From contig JAVHZZ010000004.1 in NCBI GenBank assembly GCA_036250195.1, positions 142,179,729-142,243,728 on the forward strand: a DNA stretch of 64,000 nt, in the 5' to 3' direction. Source of the DNA: Mixophyes australis. Taxonomy: Eukaryota; Chordata; Amphibia; Anura; Limnodynastidae. Of the stretch, positions 22,701 to 34,426 are shown in pieces (position 1 is the first letter of the stretch; every line of letters begins with the position of its first letter). The notes under the pieces were generated by a model. That model searched no databases, had not been told where the DNA came from, and worked only from the letters and a program-made list of their open reading frames with translations. The translations under genes and the position numbers were made by a program.

Positions 22701-25700
22701 ACCCCACATCTCACATTACAAATGCCCCAACCCCACTTCTCACATTATAACAGCCTCCACTTCTCACATTACAACAGCCTCAACCCCACTTCTCACATTA
22801 CAACAGCCCCAACCCCACTTTTCACATTACAACAGCCCCAACCCCACTTCTCACATCACAACAGCCCCAACCCCACTTCTCACATTACAAAATCCCCAAC
22901 CCCACTTCTCACATTAGAACAACCTCCCTTCACATGTTAGGACAGATCCCCTTCACACATTACAACAGCTCCCCAACACTTCTCACATTATAAAAGCCCC
23001 AAACCCACTTCTCACATTACAACAGCCCCCCACTTCTCACATTATAAAAGCCCCAAACCCACTTCTCACATTACAGAAGCCCCCCCCACTTCTCACATTA
23101 CAACAGCCCCCCCCCACTTCTCACATTACAAAAGCCCCCCACTTCTCACATTACAGCAGCCCCCCCACTTCTCACATTACAACAGCCTCAACCCCACTTC
23201 TCACATTACAACAGCCCCAACCCCACTTTTCACATTACAACAGCCCCAACCCCACTTCTCACATTACAACAGCCCCAACCCCACTTCTCACATTAGAACA
23301 ACCTCCCTTCACATGTTAGGACAGATCCTCTTCTCACATTACAAAAGCCGCAAACCCACTTCTCACATTACAAAAGCCCCAACCCCACTTCTCACATTAC
23401 AAATGTCCCAACCCCACTTCTCACATTACAACAGCCCCCCCACTTCTCAATCTTACAAAAGCCCCAACCCCACTTCTCACATTACAACAGCCCCAACCCC
23501 ACTTCTCACATTACAGCAGCCCCCCACGTCTCACATTACAGCAGCCCCCCACTTCTCACATTACAACAACCATCCCCACTTCTCACATTGCAACAGCCCC
23601 AACCCCACTTCTCACATTGCAACAGCCCCAACCCCACTTCTCACATTACAACAACCACCCCCACTTCTCACATTGCAACAGCCTCAGCCCCACTTCTCCC
23701 ATTACAACAGCCCCAACCCCACTTCTCCCATTAAAACAGCCCCCCCACTTTTCACATTACAACAACCACCCCCACTTTTCACATTGCAACAGCCACAACT
23801 CGACTTCTCACATTACAACAGCCCCAACCCCACTTTTCACATTGCAACCGCCCCAACCCCACTTCTCACATTACAACAGCCCCAACCCCACTTCTCACAT
23901 TACAACAGCCCCAACCCCACTTCTCACATTACAACAGCCCCAACCCCACTTCTCACATTGCAACAGCCTTAACCCCACTGCTCACATTACAACAGCCCCA
24001 ACCCCACTTCTCACATTACAACAGCCCCAACCCCACTTCTCACATTACAACAGCCCCAACCCCACTTCTCACATTACAACAGCACCAACCCCACTTCTCA
24101 CATTACAACAGCCCCAACCCCACTTCTCACATTACAACAGCACCAACCCCACTTCTCACATTACAACAGCCCCAACCCCACTTCTCACATTACAACAGCA
24201 CCAACCCCACTTCTCACATTACAACAGCCCCAACCCCACTTCTCACATTGCAACAGCCTTAACCCCACTTCTCACATTACAACAGCCCCAACCCCACTTC
24301 TCACATTACAACAGCCCCAACCCCACTTCTCACATTACAACAGCCCCAACCCCACTTCTCACATTACAACAGCCTTAACCCCACTGCTCACATTACAACA
24401 GCCCCAACCCCACTTCTCACATTGCAACAGCCCCAACCCCACTTCTCACATTACAACAGCCCCAACCCCACTTCTCACATTACAACAGCACCAACCCCAC
24501 TTCTCACATTACAACAGCCCCAACCCCACTTCTCACATTACAACAGCACCAACCCCACTTCTCACATTACAACAGCCCCAACCCCACTTCTCACATTACA
24601 ACAGCCCCAACCCCACTTCTCACATTACAACAGCCCCAACCCCACTTCTCACATTACAACAGCCCCAACCCCACTTCTCACATTACAACAGCCCCAACCC
24701 CACTTCTCACATTACAACAGCACCAACCCCACTTCTCACATTACAACAGCCCCAACCCCACTTCTCACATTACAACAGCACCAACCCCACTTCTCACATT
24801 ACAACAGCCCCAACCCCACTTCTCACATTACAACAGCACCAACCCCACTTCTCACATTACAACAGCCCCAACCCCACTTCTCACATTGCAACAGCCTTAT
24901 CCCCACTTCTCACATTACAACAGCCCCAACCCCACTTCTCACATTACAACAGCACCAACCCCACTTCTCACATTACAACAGCCACAACCCCACTGCTCAC
25001 ATTACAACAGCCCCAACCCCACTTCTCACATTGCAACAGCCCCAACCCCACTTCTCATATTACAACAGCCCCAACCCCACTTCTCACATTACAACAGCAC
25101 CAACCCCACTTCTCACATTACAACAGCCCCAACCCCACTTCTCACATTACAACAGCACCAACCCCACTTCTCACATTACAACAGCCCCAACCCCACTTCT
25201 CACATTACAACAGCACCAACCCCACTTCTCACATTACAACAGCCCCAACCCCACTTCTCACATTGCAACAGCCTTAACCCCACTTCTCACATTACAACAG
25301 CCCCAACCCCACTTCTCACATTACAACAGCCCCAACCCCACTTCTCACATTACAACAGCCCCAACCCCACTTCTCACATTGCAACAGCCTTAACCCCACT
25401 TCTCACATTACAACAGCCCCAACCCCACTTCTCACATTGCAACAGCCCCAACCCCACTTCTCACATTACAACAGCCCCAACCCCACTTCTCACATTACAA
25501 CAGCCCCAACCCCACTTCTCACATTACAACAGCCCCAACCCCACTTCTCACATTGCAACAGCCTTAACCCCACTGCTCACATTACAACAGCCCCAACCCC
25601 ACTTCTCACATTACAACAGCCCCAACCCCACTTCTCACATTACAACAGCCCCAACCCCACTTCTCACATTACAACAGCCCCAACCCCACTTCTCACATTA

Positions 25701-25945
25701 CAACAGCCCCAACCCCACTTCTCACATTACAACAGCACCAACCCCACTTCTCACATTACAACAGCCCCAACCCCACTTCTCACATTACAACAGCACCAAC
25801 CCCACTTCTCACATTACAACAGCCCCAACCCCACTTCTCACATTGCAACAGCCTTAACCCCACTTCTCACATTACAACAGCCTTAACCCCACTTCTCACA
25901 TTGCAACAGCCCCAACCCCACTTCTCACATTACTACAGTCCCCCC
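19790..25945. repeat. 29-bp satellite array, about 200 copies
   Basis: Unit CCCCACTTCTCACATTACAA followed by CAGCCCCAA, 29 bp. The left end (19790-20000) is diverged (CACACATTAGAACAGCCCC variants), the middle is organised into higher-order blocks, and the right part (23850-25920) is strikingly uniform. Since 29 is not a multiple of three, each frame cycles through all three and gives 29-residue periodic peptides such as QPHFSHYNSPNPTSHITTAP; these are artefacts. The G-rich strand carries runs of three or four G every 29 bp. Confidence 0.97.
20742..23335. repeat. Higher-order repeats within the 29-bp satellite
   Basis: Variant units recur in fixed order. A block beginning near 21829 is repeated about 503 bp later at 22332. 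A longer segment around 20869-21110 is repeated about 1824 bp later at 22693-22935. The marker ACATGTTAGGACAGATCC appears at about 21105, 22930 and 23310. Such nested periodicities show unequal exchange of multi-unit blocks rather than slippage of single units. Confidence 0.85.
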
Positions 25946-25960
25946 CCCCCTTTCCCTCAC

Positions 25961-25970
25961 ACTTACCTTA
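25961..25970 (-). promoter_or_regulatory. Consensus 5' splice site (TAAG|GTAAGT) in 8.3-kb hAT
   Basis: Minus-strand donor at the boundary between the satellite and the GC-richer end region (25970-26360). It is perfectly consensus from -2 to +6. It sits at the same relative place as the donors at 1290, 43760, 49667, 55336 and 59122. Confidence 0.5.
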
Positions 25971-26365
25971 CTGCAGGCAGGCAACACTGAGGGAGACTCC
26001 TCTCTGCTCACATGGGACAGCACCTGTTACATGGTGCATGTGACTTTTGTACGGGGATTGGAAGAGGCCACACACACGGAGAGGAGAGGAGGAGGAACAG
26101 ATCCACAGATCCGCAGCCACATTAAGGAAAGTGATTGGTCCTGAAGGAGGGGCCACCTAGTACCACACTGCCCCCCACCCCCCGCACCCGAGTCCGGCAC
26201 TAACCCCGCTTTCACCTGCACGCCAGCACTCCCACCCCCTCCTCACAGGCACCCACCGATCCCCCCCTCCCTGACAACCCTCCCAAAAAACAAATTCGCC
26301 GGCCCCATGAGGCCACCGGCCTACCGACAAAAGTCCCGGTAGGCTCTATGGCCAATCCACCACTG

Positions 26366-27420
26366 GATATTACTGGGTATTTCTATCACTGGCATATTAC
26401 TATGTATTACTATTGGGATATTACTGAGTATTTCTACCACTGGTATATTACTATGTATTACTATTGGGATAATACTGGCCATTTTTACCACTGACCTATC
26501 ACTATGCACTACTATTGGGATAATACTGGCCATTTTTACCACTGACCTATCACTATGCATTACTATTGGGATAATACTGGCCATTTTTACCACTGACCTA
26601 TCACTATGCATTACTATTGGGATATTACTGGGTATTTCTACAACTGGCCTATTACTATGCATTACTATTGGGATATTACTGGGTATTTCTACAATTGGCC
26701 TATTACTATGCATCACTATTGGGATATTACTGAGTATTTCTGCTACTGGCCTATTATTATGCATTACTATCGAGATATTACTGGAAATTTCTACCATTGG
26801 TATATTACTATGTATTACTATTGAGATATTACTGAGTATTTCTACCAGTGGAATATTACTATGCATTACTATTGGGATATTACTGAGTATTTCTACCACT
26901 GGCATATTACTATGTATTACCGTTGGGATAATACTGAGTATTTAGTATTTCTACCATTGGCATATTACTATGTATTACTATTGGGATATTACTGAGTGTT
27001 TCTACCAATGGCATATTACTATGTATTACTATTGGGATATTACTGAGTATTTCTACCCCTGGCATATTACTATTGGGATATTACTGACTATTTCTACCAA
27101 TGGCATATTACTATGTATTACTGTTGGGATAATACTGACTATTTCTACCAATGGCATATTACTATGTATTACTATTAGGATATTACTGAGTATTTCTACC
27201 ACTGGCATATTACTATGTATCACTATTGGGATATTACTGAGTATTTCTACCACTGGCATATCACTATTGGGATATTACCGAGTATTTCTACCACTGGCAT
27301 ATTACTATTGGGATATTACCAAGTATTTCTACCACTGGCATATTACTATGTATTACTATTGGGATATTACTGAGTATTTCTACCACTGGCATATTACTAT
27401 GTATTACTGTTGAGATATTG
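26366..27420. repeat. 51-bp minisatellite, about 20 copies, at the hAT insertion site
   Basis: Unit of 51 bp containing CTATTGGGATATTACTGAGT and ATTTCTACCACTGGCATATT. Because 51 is a multiple of three, both strands show long frames with 17-residue periods, which are not genes. The left flank of the hAT (about 18040-18070) contains about 30 bp of one diverged unit, so the element landed within or at the edge of this array. From 27420 to about 27860 the units become increasingly diverged, with recurring GCATATTACTGG motifs. Confidence 0.95.
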
Positions 27421-27860
27421 CATGACATTTGCACTGCTGCCCTTTTTCTTGGCTTTTACATATCTGCTGACAAATGACTGGACTTTAATGCTAGTATGTT
27501 ATTGGACACCACTGCGGTTGGCATATTACTGGTCATTGTAACAGCTGGTACTTTACTAGGCATTACTACTATTGGCATATTGTTGGGCATTAGTGTTGGT
27601 ATATTACTTGGCTTTAAAGTTAGCATATTACTGGATATTACTGTTAGAATAGTACTGCCCTTACTGGTGTCATATTACTGAACACTTGTAGAGCTTTGAT
27701 ATTACTAGTAGTAATATGTTAATATATTACTGTGCATCACTGAGGGTACATTATTGAGTACTGAAACACCTGTGCATTTTAATGGGCATTAATACTCTGT
27801 GATTATCATTGATTATATGTCTCAGCATTACCACTGCTGTGCTTATTATACGGCATACTC

Positions 27861-29217
27861 AGGGAATTGAATCTGCCCCTATATGTTATAAGTGCCTGTC
27901 AATAAATGTTATATTTATGTTAAAAAATATGTAAGTAGGGGTGATTTAAAGCTTTGTGCCACAGCACTGATTTATTTTAAATTCTACTTTTAAATTGTGA
28001 TTTGCTCGGATTCCCTGTGTCTGAGTTTTATTGCACTCTGTCTGCTTCCTATCAGCCATCTACAATCTCTGTGGGAGCAGCAGGCAGCACAAACAGTGAG
28101 TGAAAACTAGGTAGTATGGGCATAACTGCTGGAGCAGCAGGGGTATCAGCTGCTACAGTGTAGCTGTCACCCATGCTGCTCTAAGCCCTGCTCCTCTCTG
28201 CTGTCTTTTGGGACAATAGCATGCTGCGCATTGACAGGAGGAATCTTAATAAGGTTAACAAGCTCCATGGTGTGTGATACCACAAAATATTTGAAATCCA
28301 GATTGCTGCGCTTGGAAGTTGGCATTCTAGGACTCCAAAACTAAATCCTGCTCAAGGGGAAGGGTATTCTGATGTCTTCTTCCCCTTGAGCAGGAAGTGC
28401 AGAGCAAAGTGGGTGATAGCAAGCAGAGGCAGGCATACGGCTCGGTTAGTTGGGAGGGAAGGAGAGTGGAGATACATTCTAGAAACCTTTGGGATCTATT
28501 CAAATTCTTGCTATGAAGCCAAAACTTTTACTGATGCTCCTACAAGGGAGGGTGTTTAAAAGTTAATTTTACATGGGTGATTTGTATCCGCATATAAAGT
28601 GGGTACAGCTTTGTTTAATAAATAACACTGACTAGGTACTTACCAGCTTGGTTCTACATAAGATGTCATTTCCCGAAATGACACAGATTCAACAAACTTA
28701 TGAAAGGCATCATTTCTAAAGCTATCATTCTTCTCCGTATTAAGGAGAGTGCTCTAGCATGTGTCTTGCTGTACTTTTTCCAACTGTCTATTTGTCTTGT
28801 GAAATTATTACAAACATTAAATGGTGACCGAGAATTTGCCGTTTGCATTTATAATCAGGTGGAGCTTCATTCCTATAACTAACAAAATGTACATCATCAT
28901 TCCCCTTATCACCATCAACAAGGACAACAGTGCTAGATATACAATTACCAAGTGCATTTTTATTTGTGGAACTGCCATCTGGTTTGACAGGTCTTGTGTG
29001 TTTTTCCCAAAGGAGACTATGATACCTTTCTAGATGTTGCCCAACTCTTGTCCTAATTTACTCAGTACCCAGAGCAGAACATTTCTTCTTCATGAATTGT
29101 CATCTTGTCACACAAATCTATGTTATGGTGTAAAAACAGGTGAACTGTGCTGCAGAAATGGCCACCACTGATATTATTATCTCACTTTTCTCAAAACTGA
29201 TGTCACAAAGTTCTTAC
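27861..29217. other. PSTPIP1 intron; small hairpin at 28348-28396
   Basis: No exon or known element. A short perfect-stem hairpin, CCTGCTCAAGGGGAAG paired with CTTCCCCTTGAGCAGG, sits at about 28348-28396 with a 14-nt loop. Confidence 0.55.
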
Positions 29218-29292
29218 TTGATTTCTGCTTGTCCTCCAGCCTTTTTCGCAATTTGAACTAATTCCTTTCCATATTTTTCTTCTGCAATGGCC
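29218..29292 (-). CDS. pstpip1: PSTPIP1 exon (F-BAR, second exon seen)
   Basis: Seventy-five bases. The first G completes the split Arg codon from exon 33510-33603, then 24 codons [24 protein letters not shown] and two bases AA of the next codon. Acceptor GTCGCCAG and donor GTAAGA. It matches the near-invariant F-BAR motif AEERYGKEL(V/L)-IA-KAGGQ-EIN of PSTPIP1, where the YGK segment is part of helix 2. Confidence 0.97.
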
Positions 29293-30207
29293 CTGGCGAC
29301 AAAGAAAAGGGAATTTACGGATCATTTATCAAATGCTTGCACCAGTCTTAAATACTAAATTGTGAAAGTGATACATGAGATGTCATCACCTCAATACCTT
29401 GTTTTACTCTGATCATAGGTCTCCAGTAAAAAGAGACATTTGCCTAATGCATAAACTGCAGCCCATAGTTGAGGTGTTACGTATGGATAATTACATGACA
29501 TTTTTGATAGAATGCAATCCGGTATCATGTACATGTAACACATTTACTCACATCCCTAATTTCCCGGGATAGTTCCAGTTTTTCCAACTTGTCTATTGAT
29601 GTTTTGCCTAAAAAAGACCCTGCTTACCACTTGAAATCGAACATTACCATGTCTCTTATTCTGGTGGCATGCTGGATTTATTAACCTTATGCTGTATTTA
29701 AAGTACTGCTGTATATTAATTATGTGCAGTGGTCTTATTAAGGGTTTAGTCTCTTGCCTTTCTCTATGCCCCTACAATACACTGCATGTACATGCTTATA
29801 TAATCTTTCTAAGTACACACTGCTCCAAAAAGGTCATTCAGATCTTTTCAGCCCTGACAAAGGGTATTTGATATAATGGTCTGTACTGATCATATTATAT
29901 TATGCAACCACTAGAGCAATGCTGGGCACACATAGAATGTTCATGTCGGTAATATAACTGTGTGTATGGGGTCTGTACAATCGAACTTGCTGATCAAAAT
30001 CCGGTCAGAATTGAATGTTGATCGATCAGTGTGCATGTGCGTGCAACAGTGCCGTAACTAGACATTTTAGTGCCCTGGGCGAGACAGGGCACCGGCGCCC
30101 CCCATCTAAGTGGGAGTGGCATTTGACAAGTGGGTGTGGCCAACCTAATGTGGGGGTGTGGCTAGTACTTTACTGAAAGAATTCTGTTACACATATTTAC
30201 AAATGCA

Positions 30208-30268
<61 letters not shown>
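30208..30268. repeat. (TA)n(CA)n microsatellite
   Basis: About 40 bp of TA followed by about 18 bp of CA, inside the hAT at 30047. Confidence 0.95.
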
Positions 30269-30424
30269 TGGTGTGATTCAAATAAATTAATTGTATTGAT
30301 GACTGTATGGATGGGCAAACTGACCTTCATCAACAATCATTTTGTACCTTGTAAGAATGCTTGAAGAGAGAGAGAGAATAACTATGTTTAGTGATCATGT
30401 AGTGATGGTGGCTGTAGTACAATG

Positions 30425-30562
30425 AGCCAATATCACCCCTCTACCCACACTACACCAATATCACCCCCCTACCCACACTACACCATTGCCACCCCCCTAC
30501 CCTCACTACAGAAATGTCACCCCCATACCCATACTACACTATTGTCACCCCCTCTACCAACA
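30425..30562. repeat. 28-bp minisatellite inside hAT
   Basis: About five copies of a unit like ACCCACACTACACCAATATC followed by ACCCCCCT. On the opposite strand it reads GGTGATATTGGTGTAGTGTG, which resembles the array GGTTGCTGTAATGTGGGGGT at 46420-46800. A common origin of the two arrays is possible. Confidence 0.85.
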
Positions 30563-31333
30563 ATACACAAATAACAGCCCTTTCCCCACACTGCACCAAT
30601 GCCAGCCATACTGCAACATGCAGGGGGGAGAGGAGGGGAGACAATGGCTTTCACTTGCATAGGGGTGAAGAAGGGAGGGAGGACAGAAACTTTCATGCAC
30701 AAAGGGGAGGGACAGAGGCTGACTGACACACAGAGAGAAAGGGGAAAGACGCTCTCACAAGCAGAGAAGGAAATGGGAGGATACAGAAGCTGTCACACTC
30801 AGGGATTTGTTGAAAATACAGAAAATGTATGTTTGGTTGTAGCTCCGCCCACTTTTGGAAAGCTCCGCCCCTCCGAACGCCGTGAATGACAGGTATGCCG
30901 AAGCTGTCACACACAGGGGAGAGAGACTGTCCCTGGTAGAGGATAGCAGAGAGAGAGGCTGACATGCTTAGTGCCGATGCGTGGAGTATCCAAAGTCCAG
31001 CCTTTATAGAGACCATGGGTTTCTCGGTAGCCTGGTATCACAGAGCCAGGCATAGAGGCAAGTAGCGGGCGGCTACTGCGCCCCCTTTGGGTGTGCGCCC
31101 TGGGCGACGGCACCGCCCGCACCTGCCTAGTTACGGCTCTGGCGTGCAATCATTGGTAAACTGTACCATTTGGCACCACATTATCTGGTAGTTGATTTGA
31201 CTGCTGCAGCAACAAAACTGTACAATTTGGACCAGCACTCTGCATCAACAAGTTAGACACAGATCTAGTCATTTTGAATGGCCAGGCCATATGGATAATT
31301 TAAATACAGTGCAATTTTTCTTTGTGACATTAT

Positions 31334-31563
31334 GGGGGGTATTCAATTGTTAGCAAGAACCGCTAAAATTCCGCGCTCTAAAAATATTACCGTTAATACG
31401 GTAATATTGCGCGTAAATACCATTAATACGGTAATTTACTCGCTGGATTTCAGCTTGCAGCTCAGGGAGCTGCGAGCTGTAATCCAGCGAGATATTACCG
31501 TTTTAACGGTAATATTTTTCGATCGCGGGATTTTAGCGGTTCTGGCTAACAATTGAATATCCT
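31334..31563. mobile_element. Palindromic MITE (GGTATTCAATTGTTAGC ends)
   Basis: Arms pair from GTATTCAATTGTTAGC at the left to GCTAACAATTGAATAT at the right, and continue through CCGCTAAAAT and CCGTTAATACGGTAATAT blocks, which are themselves small palindromes. About 230 bp, non-coding. TSD not resolved (TATG on both sides is possible). Confidence 0.8.
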
Positions 31564-31649
31564 ATGAGTTTACTTTTGCGCCAAATAATCAACCAAATTT
31601 TATGGGTGTGTGTGGATTTGCAGACAAAGATGGTAGTGCCTGCATGGGT

Positions 31650-31912
31650 AATCCAGGTTTGTATGTTCTCCTTGTGTTTGCGTGGGTTTCCTCCGGGTGC
31701 TCCAGTTTCCTCCCACACTCCAAAAACATACTGGTAGGTTAATTGGCTGCTATTAAAAATTGACCCTAGTGTCTGTCTGTGTGTGAGTGTGTGTCTATAT
31801 TAGGGAATTTAGACTGTAAGTTCCAATGGGGCAGGGACTGATGTGAATGGGTTCTCTGTACAGCGCTGCGGAATTAGTGGCGCTATATAAATAGATGATG
31901 ATGATGATGGGT
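31650..31912 (+). mobile_element. 5'-truncated SINE copy
   Basis: The plus strand holds the body TTTCCTCCGGGTGCTCCAG through CAGCGCTGCGGAATTAGTGG to the ATAGATGATGATGATGATG tail of the tRNA-derived SINE seen complete at 16044-16368. The tRNA-like head is missing, as expected for target-primed insertion that stopped early. Confidence 0.85.
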
Positions 31913-33509
31913 ACAAAAGTTTGTATTGTCTGATGGGAGTGATTCTGGAGACGAGGTCATTGCTTGCTTGTTGCAGACGTGGAAAAATGACACTTTAAAT
32001 TGCTTACAATTATGTAAATGAGCTGTCTAGGATGGAGAAGGTAGTAATACACATTTTACAGGTGGGCATTGGCTACACAGCAGTGAAGGTCTGTTTTTGT
32101 GAGTGGTGGCAAATAAAATGAATGGGTTTTACATATTTTATTTTGTATTTGTTACATTATAAGTTTATATGTAATCAAGTATTTGACAGAATTTTGATGT
32201 TTGTATTCCAAATAAAGACATTTACAAGGGTGGTTGTCCTGCGAGTAGTTCTAGATTGTACCAGGAGGTAAGATGAAAAGAAGACTTAAGAGTGTCCTTA
32301 GAGTTTTTTATAACCTAACAATACAAAGTATTTTATGTTGATCAGTGGTAACAATTCTTGATTAAATTCCTTTTGGATTGCATGATGTAAGGAAACAAAA
32401 TGTGAAAAATGCCAAAGGAGGTGAATAATTTTATAACCACTGTACATATATAGTTGCCAAACAGTCAACTGCACAACTTGTTTGGTTTGGCCACCTAAGG
32501 GCATGGCTTTGCTTTGGATCCAGATGGACAGATGTTTCCTCCAAGAGCTGGAATTCTCTGTAAATTGCTCACATTGGTTGCTATTTCTACTCAAAATCCC
32601 CTAATAACATCAGGTGGACTTAGCACACAGCTCTCAGCCACCTGTCACGTATTCCTGGGCAGACTAAGAGTTTTTTATCGCCATTCTCAACTGTGATGAA
32701 AAGTGATGAAATGGCTAGGGGATGGTTGATGAAATGACTGGTGGGGAGCATGATCTCCGTATTGTGTGGTGTTCACAAGGATGCTCTCTGTATTGTGTAG
32801 TGGTCACAAGGATTCTCTCTGTATTGTGTATTGGTCACAAGGATGTTCTCTGTGGTCACAGCAGCCACTAGAATACTAAAGACTACTCAAATGGGGTCGG
32901 TAGATGTTAGTATTTGATTATAGCTCTTGGCCAATAAATGTATCATATATTTTATTGTCTATATATTACCTGTGCTCGGAGCACAAAATGGAGTGTTGTG
33001 TTTGAACTAAAGAGCATAATTCTTCATGATTTGTTAGCATTTTGCATTCTAAAACAATTTTTGCATATTTTCAAATAAGAACCCAACTTTTCAGAAGTCA
33101 GTCAAAGATGCAAGAAAAGGTAAGAGAGAAAGGAACAGTCTGTCTAGATTTGAACGCTGGAGATTACTCCTGGATATTCCTTTAATAATTGCGTGTGTGT
33201 GTATGTGAGAGCTATGGGTGTATTAGTCCTTGGGCGGCCCGGAACCCTTAATAAGGCCCAGAGCATTTAGAAATAGGCCGAGTAAAACTCAGGAGTATGC
33301 AAAGTGTTGGTGGTGACACTATCTCTGTGGTAACGAAAAGTCCTGAGTTTGCGCTAAATATGTTGAGGTTTTGTGATGGTAACTAGTGACACCAAGATAA
33401 ATAATAAACCATAAGATTACACACAAAAAAACACATATCGTGCAGCTGATTTATGTATCCAGTTCCTGTTTTAGAAAGGAACATGGTGAAGTTTATGGAG
33501 GTTTCTTAC
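31913..33509. other. PSTPIP1 intron; possible Tc1 end and a short tandem repeat
   Basis: A stretch at about 32330-32450 ending TTATAACCACTGTA resembles an outer end of a Tc1/mariner-type element, but no partner end was found. At about 32750-32850 four copies of a roughly 34-bp unit containing TCTCTGTATTGTGTAGTGGT lie in tandem. No exon was seen. Confidence 0.45.
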
Positions 33510-33603
33510 CTCTGCTTCAAAAGGTCCTCCACATCCTTACACATCTTCCTCCCATCCAGTAATCTCTGCAGAATAATTTCATATCCCGTATTCAGAATAA
33601 AAT
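33510..33603 (-). CDS. pstpip1: PSTPIP1 exon (F-BAR start, first exon seen)
   Basis: Ninety-four bases: two bases finishing an Asp codon, then 30 codons reading [20 protein letters not shown] and [10 protein letters not shown], then two bases of Arg. The [22 protein letters not shown] block is the start of the PSTPIP1 F-BAR and is strongly diagnostic. Acceptor TGTACAG and donor GTAAGA. The initiator exon (a dozen or so codons including the conserved FKDAFW motif) must lie upstream, probably beyond the right edge, since it was not found in 33604-64000. Confidence 0.96.
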
Positions 33604-33938
33604 CTGTACACTATACGGAAAATAAGACATTACTATAAGTGAAACAAGGCACATTGCCATTTTATTTCTAAATATATCTGAACATTTATGGTTAGCAAGA
33701 AACTAAGAATACAAGGATAATTACTGCACAAAAACACAAAAAAGATACTCATTTCTGGCTTACTTTCTTTCTTTCTTTTTAATGGAACCCTGCAGAATGT
33801 ATGTATGTATAAGTAATCAGGCTTACTTAATAAGGTAATGTAAACGCTATATGTAAATATGTTCATATTTGTTTTTTATCACCTAGCACAATTCAGCAAG
33901 AAGTTAAGAGCTGCGTATGTTACCCAAAATTTCCTAAG

Positions 33939-33973
<35 letters not shown>

Positions 33974-34426
33974 CCATAAGTCATATACTGTATTAATATA
34001 ACCTTTTTTCCTCTCTAGGGGCCTGATTCATTAAGGATCATTAAGGAACTTGAGAAACTTCTTATTTCAGTCTCCTGGACAAAACCATGTCCAGGAGATG
34101 CAGGAAGATGGGAGGTATGTCTCTCCAGGGTGCAGGATGGTGTCATATGTAATATGTATGTATTATATATAAAGCAGCTCTGCTCTAAAAGCAAAGCTAC
34201 ATGTACCACTTCAGAAGTGATGGAGAATATTGGGACAGGGAGGAGGGGAGTGAGTGAGGAGGTCAGTGAGCAATATGCTTAATTTCATTGTCATGTGTGC
34301 ACCCTTTCTCTGACCCGACTCCTCTCAACTGCCCCTGATGGACAGCTACATAAGTGGCTGTCACAAGCCAAATATGAAGGAAAGAGTGGGAATGTGCCTC
34401 TTATTCCACCATATATGCCTTAATAC
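33604..34426. other. PSTPIP1 intron; TA microsatellite
   Basis: No exon or element recognised except a (TA)n run at about 33939-33970. This begins the presumed first intron, at least 30 kb long in this window. Confidence 0.5.

Larger units (their letters stand above)
18071..26365 (-). mobile_element. 8.3-kb satellite-loaded hAT element inside PSTPIP1 intron
   Basis: The ends are CAAGGACGGATTGAG on the left and the complement of CAGTGGTGGATTGGCC on the right, flanked by an identical octamer GATATTAC (18063-18070 and 26366-26373). Read on the minus strand the order is terminal repeat, a consensus donor at 25967/25966, about 6.1 kb of 29-bp satellite, AT-rich spacer, acceptor plus 84-bp exon-like block (19270-19187), about 1.1 kb of unique DNA, terminal repeat. 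No transposase is left. It lies in the PSTPIP1 intron between the exons at 29218 and 17566 in the sense direction and makes up about 71 percent of it. The octamer also occurs in the neighbouring 51-bp minisatellite, so the TSD alone is weaker proof here, but TIRs and architecture agree. Confidence 0.82.
30047..31141. mobile_element. 1.1-kb hAT element with perfect TSD
   Basis: Ends CAGTGCCGTAACTAGAC and the complement of CAGAGCCGTAACTAGGC are flanked on both sides by GCGTGCAA (30039-30046 and 31142-31149). Inside are a TA/CA microsatellite (30210-30268), a 28-bp tandem array (about 30425-30560) and GC-rich end sequences with the recurring GCTCCGCCC motif near 30840-30870. No transposase. It sits in the PSTPIP1 intron between exons 33510 and 29218. 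Confidence 0.9.

Noticed and set aside
20730..25886. Long open frames of 130-323 codons with HFSHYNS / PTSHITTAP repeats
   Set aside because: They are translations of the 29-bp satellite; the frame cycles every 87 bp and lacks stops by chance of unit composition.
19790..25945. CRISPR-like array because the unit is 29 bp
   Set aside because: Units follow each other with no spacers, and the DNA is clearly vertebrate.
26321..27413. Frames of 147-194 codons on both strands with YYWDITEYFY or SNIPIVMHSN repeats
   Set aside because: Both arise from the 51-bp minisatellite; open on both strands and no start or splice context.
30599..30889. 96-codon plus-strand frame
   Set aside because: Lies within the hAT at 30047 across G/A-rich low-complexity sequence; no family similarity.
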